Shown: positions 1-7,889 of the stretch, piece by piece
How positions within the stretch are numbered: position 1 is the first letter of the stretch
How the letters are laid out: every line of letters starts with the position of its first letter
Assembly (NCBI RefSeq): GCF_024206495.1
Contig: NZ_JAMBPQ010000020.1
Location: forward strand, 62,001-126,000
Reading direction: 5' to 3'
Length of the DNA: 64,000 nt
DNA from: Paraburkholderia sp. CNPSo 3272
GTDB lineage: Bacteria; Pseudomonadota; Gammaproteobacteria; Burkholderiales; Burkholderiaceae
Notes under the pieces: model-generated
Told to the model about the DNA's origin: nothing
The model's database searches: none
What the model saw: the letters and a program-made list of their open reading frames with translations, nothing else
Program-made: the position numbers and the translations under genes

Positions 1-181
1 GCGCGATGGCGAGCGGCACGGCCTTGAGCACGAGCGCGCTGCCGCCGGGGCGCAGCGGCGCGAGCCGCCATTCCCAGGCGATGCACAGCAGCGTGAGCGC
101 GGCGAGCATCGCAAAAGCGCCGAGCGCGGCGCCCCGACGCTGGACGATGGGCGCGGTGACGCCGTCCACGCGGGCGTTCAC
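1..181 (-). CDS. DUF2069 family membrane protein (3' part outside window)
   Basis: The first 60 codons of a gene that runs off the left edge are visible. The reading begins with GTG, whose last bases overlap the wrbA stop as GTGA, so the pair is translationally coupled. The N-terminus reads VNARVDG and is followed by a hydrophobic helix (GAFAMLAALTLLCIAWEW) typical of a small inner-membrane protein. DUF2069 proteins commonly follow wrbA in beta- and gammaproteobacteria, and no biochemical role is established. The GTG start is chosen from the overlap. The rest of the protein cannot be judged here. Confidence 0.7.
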   Translation of the reverse strand, partial: MNARVDGVTAPIVQRRGAALGAFAMLAALTLLCIAWEWRLAPLRPGGSALVLKAVPLAIA

Positions 182-801
182 AGCCGCTGGCCTTGCTCGG
201 TGCTAGCGAGCGCTAGTGCGACCGCGGCGCGCGCAAGCCGCACGCCCAGCGCACTCGCGAGCGTCTTTTCATCGGCGCTCAAACCGTGGCCGCGCGCGTC
301 GTGGCGCGCGTGATGCGATGCGCCGTAGGGCGTGCCGCCGCCCTCCGTGGTGGTGAGCGCGCTTTCCGTGTAGGGGATGCCCACGAGCAGCATGCCGTGG
401 TGGAGCAGCGGCAGCATCATCGAGAGCAGCGTGCTTTCCTGGCCGCCGTGCAGGCTGCCCGTCGATGTGAACACGCAAGCGGGCTTGCCCGCGAGCGCAC
501 CGGAAAGCCATTGCGGCGTGGTGCCGTCGAGAAAGTACTTGAGCGGCGCGGCCATATTGCCGAAGCGGGTAGGGGAACCGAGCGCGAGACCCGTGCATTC
601 TTCGAGGTCGCGCAGTTCGACGTAGGGCGGCCCGTCGGAGGGGATGTCGGGCGCGGTGGCCTCGCAGACCGTCGAGACGGGGGGCACCGTGCGCACGCGC
701 GCTTCGGCGCCTGGAACACTGTCGATACCCTGGGCGATGGCGCGCGCGAGTTCACGCGTTGCGCCATGCCGGCTGTAATAGAGCACAAGAATCGGTTTCA
801 T
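178..801 (-). CDS. wrbA: NAD(P)H:quinone oxidoreductase WrbA
   Basis: This is a flavodoxin-fold FMN protein of 207 residues, close to the usual WrbA length. WrbA reduces quinones by two electrons with NAD(P)H, which limits semiquinone and superoxide formation. The FMN phosphate-binding loop YYSRHGATREL is at residues 8-18, SPTRFGNM at 76-83, and the family segment TSTGSLHGGQES around 112-123. It lies immediately upstream of, and overlaps by four bases, a DUF2069 membrane-protein gene, and it diverges from a YihY-family gene. Family assignment is secure. The physiological quinone and any stress regulation cannot be read from the sequence. Confidence 0.93.
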   Translation of the reverse strand: MKPILVLYYSRHGATRELARAIAQGIDSVPGAEARVRTVPPVSTVCEATAPDIPSDGPPYVELRDLEECTGLALGSPTRFGNMAAPLKYFLDGTTPQWLSGALAGKPACVFTSTGSLHGGQESTLLSMMLPLLHHGMLLVGIPYTESALTTTEGGGTPYGASHHARHDARGHGLSADEKTLASALGVRLARAAVALALASTEQGQRL

Positions 802-1012
802 CGGGCCTCGTCGGTGGACGGGATATTATAGGGGTTGGGTCTGCCGCCGCAGCGGCGCACCGGCGAGCGACGCGCACGTCACGCGCAAATCATGGGCAAA
901 TAGGTAAACTGCGTGCGCGCCGGATCTGCGGCAGAACGTGCGGCAAAACGTGGCGTCAAGAAAGCGAAAGCGCGGCAATCGAGGTGTTCACGGTGGGGAG
1001 GAAGACGGGCCA

Positions 1013-2314
1013 ATGGATGTGCTGTCGAGGGTGAAGTTCGATCTGGATATTGTGAAGCGGCTCGCGCGCTTCGCGGCGCGGCGCAGCCGCGAAGATCGCA
1101 TTGCGCAGGTCGCGGGCAGCCTTACGTTCACTACGCTGCTCTCGCTCGTGCCGCTCGCCACGGTCGCATTCGCGCTCTTTACCGCGTTCCCGATTTTCGC
1201 TTCGTTCCAGAACTCGCTGCAGGCCTTTCTCGCCGACCACCTCATGCCGGCGCAGATCAACAGCCAGATCTTCAAGTACCTGAACCAGTTCGCCTCGAAG
1301 GCCAAGGGCCTCACGACGATGGGCATGATCGTGCTCTTCGTCACGTCGGTCATGACGATGATGACCGTGGAGTCGGCCTTCAACCTGATCTGGCGCGTGC
1401 GCAAGGCGCGCCCGTTCGCGCAGCGCGTGCTCGTCTACTGGGCCATCCTCACACTAGGGCCGATCCTGATCGGCGTGAGCCTGTCGATCTCCTCGTACGT
1501 GTTCACGCGTTCGGCCGTAATCGCGACCGAGCAGCACGTTTCGGGCATCCTCGACTGGATGCTGTTCGGCGCCTCGCTGCCGCTTACGGCGCTCGCCTTC
1601 ACGATGCTCTACGTGTATCTGCCGAACTGCCGCGTGCAGTGGCGCGACGCATTGGTTGGCGGCATCGCAGCGGCGATCGCATTCGAGGCGGCCAAGCGCG
1701 GCTTTGGCTATTACGTGCGGCGCATTCCGACTTATACGGCGGTTTATGGCGCCTTCGCGGCCGCGCCGATGTTCCTGCTGTGGATGTACCTGAGCTGGTT
1801 CATCACGCTCGTGGGCGCGATGATCACCTCGGCGCTGCCGGAAATCCGCACCGGGCGCTTCGACCGGCCGCGCTTTCCTGGCAGCGATCTGCTCGACGCG
1901 CTCGAACTGCTCGCGGGTCTCGCCGATGCGCGGGAAGCGGGCGAGCCGGGCCGCACGACCGAGCAGCTCGCTCAGCTGCTGCGGCGCGACCTGGCCACGG
2001 TCAGGCGACTGATCGACGGCCTCGAAGAGGATGAACTCGTGGGGCGTCTCGAGCAGGAGGAACGTGCGAAAACGCTGTTCCTGCTGATCGGCAATCCTGC
2101 GCGCATTTCGGTGACGCGCATCTTCGACCGCTTCGCGATCGATCGAAAGGAGCTGGCGTATCAGCTCAAGTCGAGCAGTATCGATGCGCACCTGCTGCTC
2201 GGTGCGCTCGACAACGACAAGCTCTCGATTTCACTCGCGTCGCTGCTCGCGACGCGGCGTCTGCCGGCGCTCACGGAGGAGCATCCGCCGGTACTCCCGC
2301 ATCCGGCGGCGTGA
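1013..2314 (+). CDS. YihY/BrkB family inner-membrane protein (UPF0761)
   Basis: A 433-residue protein with several transmembrane helices in the first ~280 residues, including LTFTTLLSLVPLATVAFALF and a C-terminal core helix FAAAPMFLLWMYLSWFITLVGAMI. A soluble tail of about 150 residues follows, with a winged-helix-like region (TEQLAQLLRRDLATVRRLIDGLEEDELV). This matches the YihY/BrkB family, whose members were once wrongly called ribonuclease BN and whose transport or envelope role is unproven. The start at MDVLSRV is chosen because a GGGGAGGAAG purine run precedes it. An upstream in-frame ATG would add 25 basic residues not typical of the family. Confidence 0.85.
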   Translation: MDVLSRVKFDLDIVKRLARFAARRSREDRIAQVAGSLTFTTLLSLVPLATVAFALFTAFPIFASFQNSLQAFLADHLMPAQINSQIFKYLNQFASKAKGLTTMGMIVLFVTSVMTMMTVESAFNLIWRVRKARPFAQRVLVYWAILTLGPILIGVSLSISSYVFTRSAVIATEQHVSGILDWMLFGASLPLTALAFTMLYVYLPNCRVQWRDALVGGIAAAIAFEAAKRGFGYYVRRIPTYTAVYGAFAAAPMFLLWMYLSWFITLVGAMITSALPEIRTGRFDRPRFPGSDLLDALELLAGLADAREAGEPGRTTEQLAQLLRRDLATVRRLIDGLEEDELVGRLEQEERAKTLFLLIGNPARISVTRIFDRFAIDRKELAYQLKSSSIDAHLLLGALDNDKLSISLASLLATRRLPALTEEHPPVLPHPAA

Positions 2315-2321
2315 CGAAGCA

Positions 2322-2342
2322 GCGCGCCCATGACAGGCGCGC
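2322..2342. terminator. Possible hairpin between convergent genes
   Basis: A 7-bp perfect inverted repeat (GCGCGCC / GGCGCGC) with a 7-nt loop lies between the convergent YihY and Mpo1-like genes. There is no clear U-tract on either side, so terminator activity is only suggested by position. Confidence 0.3.
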
Positions 2343-2360
2343 CGTCGCATCGGATTCAAA

Positions 2361-2681
2361 TCAGAGGGAAATCTTGCCGCGGCAGATATCCGCGAACATG
2401 ACCCAGTCGCCCATCAAGCTGTAGATGGGGTGACGGAAGGTGGCCGGGCGGTTCTTCTCGAACTTGAAATGGCCGACCCACGCGAAGCCGTAGCCGCACA
2501 CGATGGCGAGCGGCAGCCAGAGCCAGTTGCCGGTGGCGATCGCCATGCAGACGAAGCCGATCACGCCGAGCGAGCCGATGAAATGCAGCCGCCGCGACAT
2601 GAGATTGCTGTGCTCGCTCAGGTAGAACGGATAGAACTGCGCGAAGCTCGAAAAATGCTCGGTATGCGTGGTGGGTTGCAT
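2361..2681 (-). CDS. Mpo1-like (DUF962) membrane protein
   Basis: A 106-residue protein with two hydrophobic segments around residues 36-66. It carries the conserved polar pattern of the Mpo1/DUF962 family: His33 (RLHFIGS), His71 with Glu75 and Asn77 (GHFKFEKNRPA), and HPIYSLMGD at 84-92. Yeast Mpo1 is an Fe(II)-dependent dioxygenase that shortens 2-hydroxy fatty acids, and the histidines visible here are the probable metal ligands. Bacterial members are mostly uncharacterised, so lipid oxidation is an inference. A good AAGGAGGAGGC ribosome-binding site precedes the ATG. Confidence 0.8.
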   Translation of the reverse strand: MQPTTHTEHFSSFAQFYPFYLSEHSNLMSRRLHFIGSLGVIGFVCMAIATGNWLWLPLAIVCGYGFAWVGHFKFEKNRPATFRHPIYSLMGDWVMFADICRGKISL

Positions 2682-2775
2682 CGCCTCCTCCTTTCTGCGT
2701 GGGCACGCAGGGGACGGTTGATTCAGCCATTTTCAGGCGTTCCGAACGACCGTGCAACCATTGTGCTCACAGCCG

Positions 2776-3615
2776 TCAGCCGTTGCCCACGCGCGGTGTT
2801 TGCTGCATTGCAAAAGCGTAGAGCGCGTCGAGCGTCGCATCGGGCTGCTCGGTCATCAGCGCGTGGCCGGCGTCCAGCGTGACCGTGTCCACGGGCGTGC
2901 CCGTTTGTGCGAACGCCTCGGCGAGAGCGCGCGCGGCGCGCGGGGGCGTCATCGCGTCGCGTTTGCCGATGATCAGTCGCACCGGGCAGCGGACTTTCGC
3001 GGCGCTGGCGAGGCCGTCCGCATAAGCATTGCACGCCGCGAAATCGGTATGGAACAGCTGCGGCTCGCCGCGTGCGGAGACGCGCTCCATGAGCCGCTGG
3101 TTCATGCCGCGCAGCCAGAAGCCGGGCCCCGGGCTCGACGGCTTGGCGGCGAGCGTCGAGTGCGACCACGCGTTGACGAGTGCGATTGCCTCCGGTTCAC
3201 GCTCGCGCGCGGCCTCGAGCAGGCTTGGCGCGACCGTCATCGGGAACGCAGTGGCGAGCAGGGCGATGCGCTGCGCGCGTTCGGGATGGCGTGCCGCGAA
3301 TTCGAGCGCGATGAGCGAGCCCATGCTATGGCCGGCGACGAAGGCCTGCGGGGCGTTCAGCGCGTCGAGCAGCGCGGCGAGCCAGTCGGCGAGCGCGCCG
3401 ATGCTCGTGAGCGCCGGACCCGCGCTGCGCAGATGGCCGGGCAGATCGACGGCCAGCGCATTGAAACCGTGGTTGGCGAAATAGCGCGATTGCAGCGCCC
3501 AGACGCTGTGGTCGTGCTGCGCGCCGTGGACGAACACCGCGAACGGCAGCGCGGGCTCGATCGCGCGCGAGGCCGTGTAGGCATAGACCGGCTTGCCGGC
3601 GACATCGACGATCAT
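2776..3615 (-). CDS. Alpha/beta-hydrolase fold protein
   Basis: A 279-residue alpha/beta hydrolase with an HG oxyanion motif at 30-31, the nucleophile elbow GHSMGS with Ser97, a candidate acid Asp220 (IGKRDAMTPP) and His251 (DAGHALMTEQPD). All triad residues appear to be present. Its ATG overlaps the stop of the upstream sulfhydrylase gene as ATGA, so the two are co-translated. The substrate is unknown. Pairing with a homoserine-ester sulfhydrylase may mean an esterase role in sulfur or thiol metabolism, but that is inference from position only. Confidence 0.85.
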   Translation of the reverse strand: MIVDVAGKPVYAYTASRAIEPALPFAVFVHGAQHDHSVWALQSRYFANHGFNALAVDLPGHLRSAGPALTSIGALADWLAALLDALNAPQAFVAGHSMGSLIALEFAARHPERAQRIALLATAFPMTVAPSLLEAAREREPEAIALVNAWSHSTLAAKPSSPGPGFWLRGMNQRLMERVSARGEPQLFHTDFAACNAYADGLASAAKVRCPVRLIIGKRDAMTPPRAARALAEAFAQTGTPVDTVTLDAGHALMTEQPDATLDALYAFAMQQTPRVGNG

Positions 3616-4901
3616 GACGCCTCCTTGCCGGCGGACTTGCCTTTCGATGCGTCCACTTTTTGCGACGCCTTCAGGGCGCGCTTGAGGTCATCGACCAGGT
3701 CGGCAGGGTCTTCGAGCCCGATCGAGAGCCGGATCGTGCCCTCAGCGATGCCGGCGGCGGCCAGTGCCGCGGCGTCCATGCGGAAATGCGTGGTCGAGGC
3801 GGGGTGGATCACGAGTGAGCGCGCGTCGCCGACGTTGGCCAGATGCGAGAACAGCGTAAGCGCTTCGATGAAGCGCTTACCCGCCGCACGGCCGCCGCGC
3901 AGGTTGAAGCTGAACACGGCGCCCGCGCCGCGCGGCAGCAGACGCTTCGCCAGCGCGTAATCGGGATGGCTCGGCAGCTCCGGCCACGCGACCGATTCGA
4001 CCGCCTCGTGCGCGGCGAGAAATTCGACGATACGCCGCGCGTTCGCCACGTGCCGCTCCATGCGCAGCGGCAGCGTTTCGATGCCCTGCAGCAATTGCCA
4101 TGCAGCCTGCGGATGCAGGCACGCGCCGAAGTCGCGCAGGCCCTCGCGCCGCGCGCGCAGCAAGAAGGGCGCGACCGTACTTTCCTCGCTGAACACCATG
4201 TCGTGAAAGCCCGCATAGGGTTCGGTGAGTTCGGGAAAGCGACCCGACGCTTGGAAGTCGAAGGTGCCGCCATCGACCAGCACGCCGCCGATCGTCGTGC
4301 CATGGCCGCCGAGGAACTTGGTGGCCGAGTGATAGACGAGATCGGCGCCATGCTCGAAGGGACGCAGCAGGTAAGGCGTGGTGAACGTCGAATCGACGAG
4401 GAGCGGCACGCCATGGGCGTGCGCGATCTGCGCGACGGCTTCGATGTCGAGCACGTCGAGGCCCGGGTTGCCGAGCGTTTCTCCGAACAGCAAGCGCGTG
4501 TTGGGTCGCAGCGCCGCGCGCCAGGCGTCGAGGTCGCCGGGCTTCACGAAGGTCGTCTCGATGCCGAAGCGCTTGAGCGTGTAGTGCAGCAGGTTGTGCG
4601 AGCCGCCGTAAAGCGCCGCCGAGGCGACGATGTGCGAGCCCGCGCCCATTAGCGTCGCGATCGCGAGATGCAGCGCGGCCTGGCCGCTCGCGGTGCCGAT
4701 CGCGCCCGCGCCGCCTTCGAGCGCCGCCACGCGCTCCATGTTGAAGAGCGCGGCGGCGTGGTCGGTGTCGCGGAACGAGAACGAGGTGGTGAGGTAGATC
4801 GGCGTCGCGCGGGCACCGGTGGCGGGGTCGGGCGCCGCGCCCGCATGCAGCGCGAGCGTGTCGAAGCGGCTATCGGGATTGGATGCGGGATTCGATGACA
4901 T
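3612..4901 (-). CDS. metY: O-acetylhomoserine aminocarboxypropyltransferase with an internal deletion
   Basis: A fold-type I PLP enzyme of the Cys/Met metabolism family, 429 residues. Members use O-acetyl- or O-succinylhomoserine plus sulfide or a thiol to make homocysteine. The PLP lysine is Lys195 in HSATKFLGGHGTT, and the Asp of LLVDSTFTTPY is present. The N-terminus is odd. After TDHAAALFNM the chain jumps straight to ERVAALEGG. The segment that normally sits between them, containing the Y-(S/T)-R-I-x-NPT motif whose Tyr and Arg bind the cofactor phosphate of the partner subunit, is missing, without frameshift. The enzyme may therefore be impaired. The start MSSNPASNPD is chosen as the family-like N-terminus. 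Confidence 0.85.
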   Translation of the reverse strand: MSSNPASNPDSRFDTLALHAGAAPDPATGARATPIYLTTSFSFRDTDHAAALFNMERVAALEGGAGAIGTASGQAALHLAIATLMGAGSHIVASAALYGGSHNLLHYTLKRFGIETTFVKPGDLDAWRAALRPNTRLLFGETLGNPGLDVLDIEAVAQIAHAHGVPLLVDSTFTTPYLLRPFEHGADLVYHSATKFLGGHGTTIGGVLVDGGTFDFQASGRFPELTEPYAGFHDMVFSEESTVAPFLLRARREGLRDFGACLHPQAAWQLLQGIETLPLRMERHVANARRIVEFLAAHEAVESVAWPELPSHPDYALAKRLLPRGAGAVFSFNLRGGRAAGKRFIEALTLFSHLANVGDARSLVIHPASTTHFRMDAAALAAAGIAEGTIRLSIGLEDPADLVDDLKRALKASQKVDASKGKSAGKEAS

Positions 4902-4925
4902 CGTGTCGGCGCGCCGGCGCGAACC

Positions 4926-4997
4926 GGCCTGGTGTCGAGGGTGAAGGGCATCGTAACACCGGCGGCCGGGCGCGGGGACGCCCGGCCAGGCCTTTTT
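4926..4997. other. Overlapping hairpins in the sulfhydrylase leader
   Basis: A 9-bp stem (GGCCGGGCG / CGCCCGGCC, 6-nt loop) overlaps an alternative long-range pairing of GGCCTGG (4926-4932) with CCAGGCC (4986-4992), followed on the + strand by five T residues. The two stems share bases and so exclude each other. On the minus strand this lies in the 5' leader of the sulfhydrylase gene. No known riboswitch class was recognised. Confidence 0.35.
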
Positions 4998-5195
4998 CGT
5001 GCCTGATCGCGTGCGTCCCGAGTGGCCGGATTCGTGCCGCAAAACGCCCCGCCACGGCTTTCGGCAGACGTTTCGGCAAGGCCCGGAGCGCCCGCCGCGC
5101 GGCTTTCCTTTTAACAATCTTTCCGCTAGGATCGAATCAGGTAGGCATCTTTTCAGCATTTCCCCCATTACTAGCGGCATTCCTGGAGACACATC

Positions 5196-5651
5196 ATGCG
5201 TGTCAGCGACATCCTCAAGGTGAAGGGCAACACGCTCTACACCGTCACGCCCGATACTGCGCTGAACGAGGCAGTCAACACCATGGCCGAGCACGATATC
5301 GGTTCGCTCGTCGTCATGGAGTACGGCGATCTGGTCGGCATGCTCACGTTCCGCGAGATCATCCTCACGCTGCGCGCAAACGGCGGCAGCGTCGGCACCA
5401 CGACGATCCGCAAGGTCATGGACGATCATCCCATCACCTGCACGCCGGAAACCGAGGTCGACGAAGTGCGCCGCATGATGCTCGAGCACCATGTGCGCTA
5501 CCTGCCGGTCATGGAAAGCCGCTCGCTCATGGGCGTGATCTCGTTCTACGACGTGGCGAAGGCCGTGGTGGAAGCGCAGGGCTTCGAAAACAAGCTGCTC
5601 AAGGCGTATATTCGCGACTGGCCCGAAGAGGAGCGTCAGCCGGCGCGCTGA
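5196..5651 (+). CDS. CBS-domain pair protein
   Basis: A 151-residue protein made of two tandem CBS motifs, about residues 5-65 (ILKVKGNTLYTVTPDTAL to GMLTFREIILTL) and 72-128 (KVMDDHPITCTPETEV to GVISFYDVAKAVV). Such stand-alone CBS pairs bind adenosine nucleotides (AMP, ATP, SAM) or NAD and act as small energy or ligand sensors. The residues fit the inosine-monophosphate-dehydrogenase-like CBS group found widely in betaproteobacteria. The gene is monocistronic, with a strong terminator about 35 nt downstream. The ligand and partner are unknown. Confidence 0.9.
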   Translation: MRVSDILKVKGNTLYTVTPDTALNEAVNTMAEHDIGSLVVMEYGDLVGMLTFREIILTLRANGGSVGTTTIRKVMDDHPITCTPETEVDEVRRMMLEHHVRYLPVMESRSLMGVISFYDVAKAVVEAQGFENKLLKAYIRDWPEEERQPAR

Positions 5652-5685
5652 GCGCAGCCCGTCTGACGCCTGGTTGGTGAGCATG

Positions 5686-5712
5686 AAAAGCGCGCGTAAT
5701 GCGCGCTTTTTC
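5686..5712 (+). terminator. Rho-independent terminator after the CBS gene
   Basis: A perfect 10-bp stem AAAAGCGCGC / GCGCGCTTTT with a GTAAT loop, running into T residues, directly follows the CBS-domain gene. Its position argues against translation starts of the next gene that lie upstream of it. Confidence 0.88.
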
Positions 5713-5754
5713 GCGTCTGGGTCCCATGAATTCTGTCAGTGCGATTCCTACTCG

Positions 5755-7740
5755 ATGAACGATAGACCGATGCCCGCGGCGCAGCGCGACAAGCGCAAAA
5801 TGCACCATGAGGGTGACCACGCTTCACAGTTCGCGCTGCTGCGCCAGCGTCGTTTCGCCCCGTTTTTCTGGACGCAGTTCCTCGGGGCAATGAACGACAA
5901 CGTCTTCAAGATCGGCTTCACCTCGCTCGTCACGTACCAGGCCGCGCGCTTTTCGGGCGTCGATCCGAAGACGGTCGCGTTCCTCATCTCGGCCATTTTC
6001 ATCTTGCCGTTCGTGCTGTTTTCCGCGACTTCGGGCCAGGTCGCCGACAAGTACGACAAGGCAATGCTCACGCGCTGGGTCAAGACCTTCGAGATCGCGG
6101 TCATGCTGATCGGCGCGGCCGGCTTCTGGATGCACAGCGCGCCGCTGCTCTACGCGTGCACCTTCCTGATGGGCGTGCATTCGACCGTGTTCGGGCCGGT
6201 CAAGTACGCGTACCTCCCGCAGCGCCTCACGCCCGACGAACTGGTCGGCGGCAACGGGCTCGTCGAGATGGGCACGTTCGTCGCCATCCTGCTCGGCACG
6301 ATCGTTGGGGGCGTGGCGGCGGGTATCGGGGCGATGGATCCCGCGTCTGTTCATGCGGACCTTGGGCCGCCGGTCGGCGCATGGTGGCTCGGCGGCATGT
6401 GCATCGTCATAGCACTCGTCGGGCGTGCGGCGTCGGCCTTCGTGCCGCCGTGCGAGCCGTCGCAACCGGACTTGCGCATCAACTGGAATCCGGTCTCCGA
6501 GACCTGGCGCAACCTGCGCCTCGCGCATGGCAACCGCACCGTGTTCCTGAGCCTGCTCGGCATCTCGTGGCTCTGGTTCGTCGGCGCGACGTTTCTCGCG
6601 TCGTTCTTCAATTTCGCCAAGGACGTGATGTCGGCCGACCCCGACGTCGTGACCGTGCTGCTCGCCATGTTTTCGCTCGGCATCGGCTCGGGTTCGCTGC
6701 TTTGCGAGCGGCTCTCCCGGCGGCGCATCGAAGTGGGCCTCGTGCCGCTCGGCTCGATCGGCATGAGCGTGTTCGGCATCGACCTGTTCTTTGCGAGCCA
6801 TGCGTTGCCTGCGGCGTCGCATCTGCTTTCGGTAGGCGAATTCCTGCGCACCGCCGCGCACTGGCGCGTGCTCGCCGACCTGTTCCTGCTCGCCATGTTC
6901 GGCGGCTTCTACAGCGTGCCCCTCTACGCGTTGATCCAGAGCCGCAGCGCGCCAAGCCACCGCGCGCGCATTATCGCCGCGAACAACATCCTCAATTCGC
7001 TCTTCATGATCGTCTCGGCGCTCATGGCGATGACGCTCACGTCCGCGGGCGTCGGCATTCCCGGTATCTTTCTGACAACGGCGCTGCTCAATATCGTCGT
7101 GGCGGCCTATATCTACACGCTCGTGCCCGAGTTCCTTCTGCGCTTCGTGGCGTGGGTGCTCGTGCATACGGTCTACCGCGTGCGGCTCGTGCATACCGAA
7201 CGCATACCGGCCGAGGGCGCGGCGGTGCTCGTCTGCAATCACGTGAGCTATGTCGATGCGATCGTCATCATGGCCGAAAGCCCGCGGCCGATCCGCTTTG
7301 TGATGGATCAGCAGATCTTCCGCTCGCCGTTCTTCGGCTGGGTGTTCCGCCACGCCAAGGCGATTCCGATTGCGCCCGCGCACGAGGACCCGGCCGCGCT
7401 CGCCGCTGCCTACGACGCATGCGCGGCCGCGCTGGCCGAGGGTGACCTCATCTGCATTTTTCCCGAGGGCAAGCTCACGCGCACCGGGGAGATAAATCCG
7501 TTTCGCCACGGCGTGAGCGAAATCTTGCGGCGCTCGCCCGTGCCGGTCGTGCCGTTGGCGTTGCGCGGGCTGTGGGGCAGTGCGTTCTCGCGCTTTGCCG
7601 GGTCCGGCCAGGAGCGGCCGCTGCGACGCGGGCTGACCAGCCGTCTGACGCTCGCGGTGGGCGAGCCGATCACGGCGGCGGACGCCACGCTTGAGCGCTT
7701 GCAGGAGACGGTGGCGGAGCTGCGCGGCGCGCGGCGCTGA
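5755..7740 (+). CDS. MFS transporter fused to a PlsC-type acyltransferase
   Basis: A two-part protein of about 661 residues. Residues ~45-465 form a 12-helix major-facilitator domain (QFLGAMNDNVFKIGF near the start) resembling the lysophospholipid flippase LplT. Residues ~475-660 form a glycerolipid acyltransferase domain with the H-x4-D motif NHVSYVD (His496, Asp501) and the substrate motif FPEG at 569-572. By analogy with the LplT/Aas system it may import lysophospholipid and re-acylate it, but no acyl-CoA/ACP ligase domain is present, so an external acyl donor is needed. The start is uncertain: ATGs at 5755, 5770 and 5800 all lack a clear Shine-Dalgarno, and the terminator just upstream excludes an earlier one. 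Confidence 0.87.
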   Translation: MNDRPMPAAQRDKRKMHHEGDHASQFALLRQRRFAPFFWTQFLGAMNDNVFKIGFTSLVTYQAARFSGVDPKTVAFLISAIFILPFVLFSATSGQVADKYDKAMLTRWVKTFEIAVMLIGAAGFWMHSAPLLYACTFLMGVHSTVFGPVKYAYLPQRLTPDELVGGNGLVEMGTFVAILLGTIVGGVAAGIGAMDPASVHADLGPPVGAWWLGGMCIVIALVGRAASAFVPPCEPSQPDLRINWNPVSETWRNLRLAHGNRTVFLSLLGISWLWFVGATFLASFFNFAKDVMSADPDVVTVLLAMFSLGIGSGSLLCERLSRRRIEVGLVPLGSIGMSVFGIDLFFASHALPAASHLLSVGEFLRTAAHWRVLADLFLLAMFGGFYSVPLYALIQSRSAPSHRARIIAANNILNSLFMIVSALMAMTLTSAGVGIPGIFLTTALLNIVVAAYIYTLVPEFLLRFVAWVLVHTVYRVRLVHTERIPAEGAAVLVCNHVSYVDAIVIMAESPRPIRFVMDQQIFRSPFFGWVFRHAKAIPIAPAHEDPAALAAAYDACAAALAEGDLICIFPEGKLTRTGEINPFRHGVSEILRRSPVPVVPLALRGLWGSAFSRFAGSGQERPLRRGLTSRLTLAVGEPITAADATLERLQETVAELRGARR

Positions 7741-7889
7741 CGCCGGGCCACGCGGTGCGGTGCGCACGCCGCCCAAAACGGCGTCGCGCCCCCTCTGCTC
7801 ACCCGGCGCTCGCCCGACCGCCCGGGCGGGCGTAGCCGCGAGCGGGCTGGCATAATACTGGATTCCCCGATTCACTTTGGACGACTGCC

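Noticed and set aside
5824..7875. A 683-codon open frame opposite the MFS-acyltransferase gene
   Set aside because: It has the same shadow composition (Arg, Glu, Asp and His rich) and no recognisable motif. The sense frame has clear MFS and PlsC motifs.
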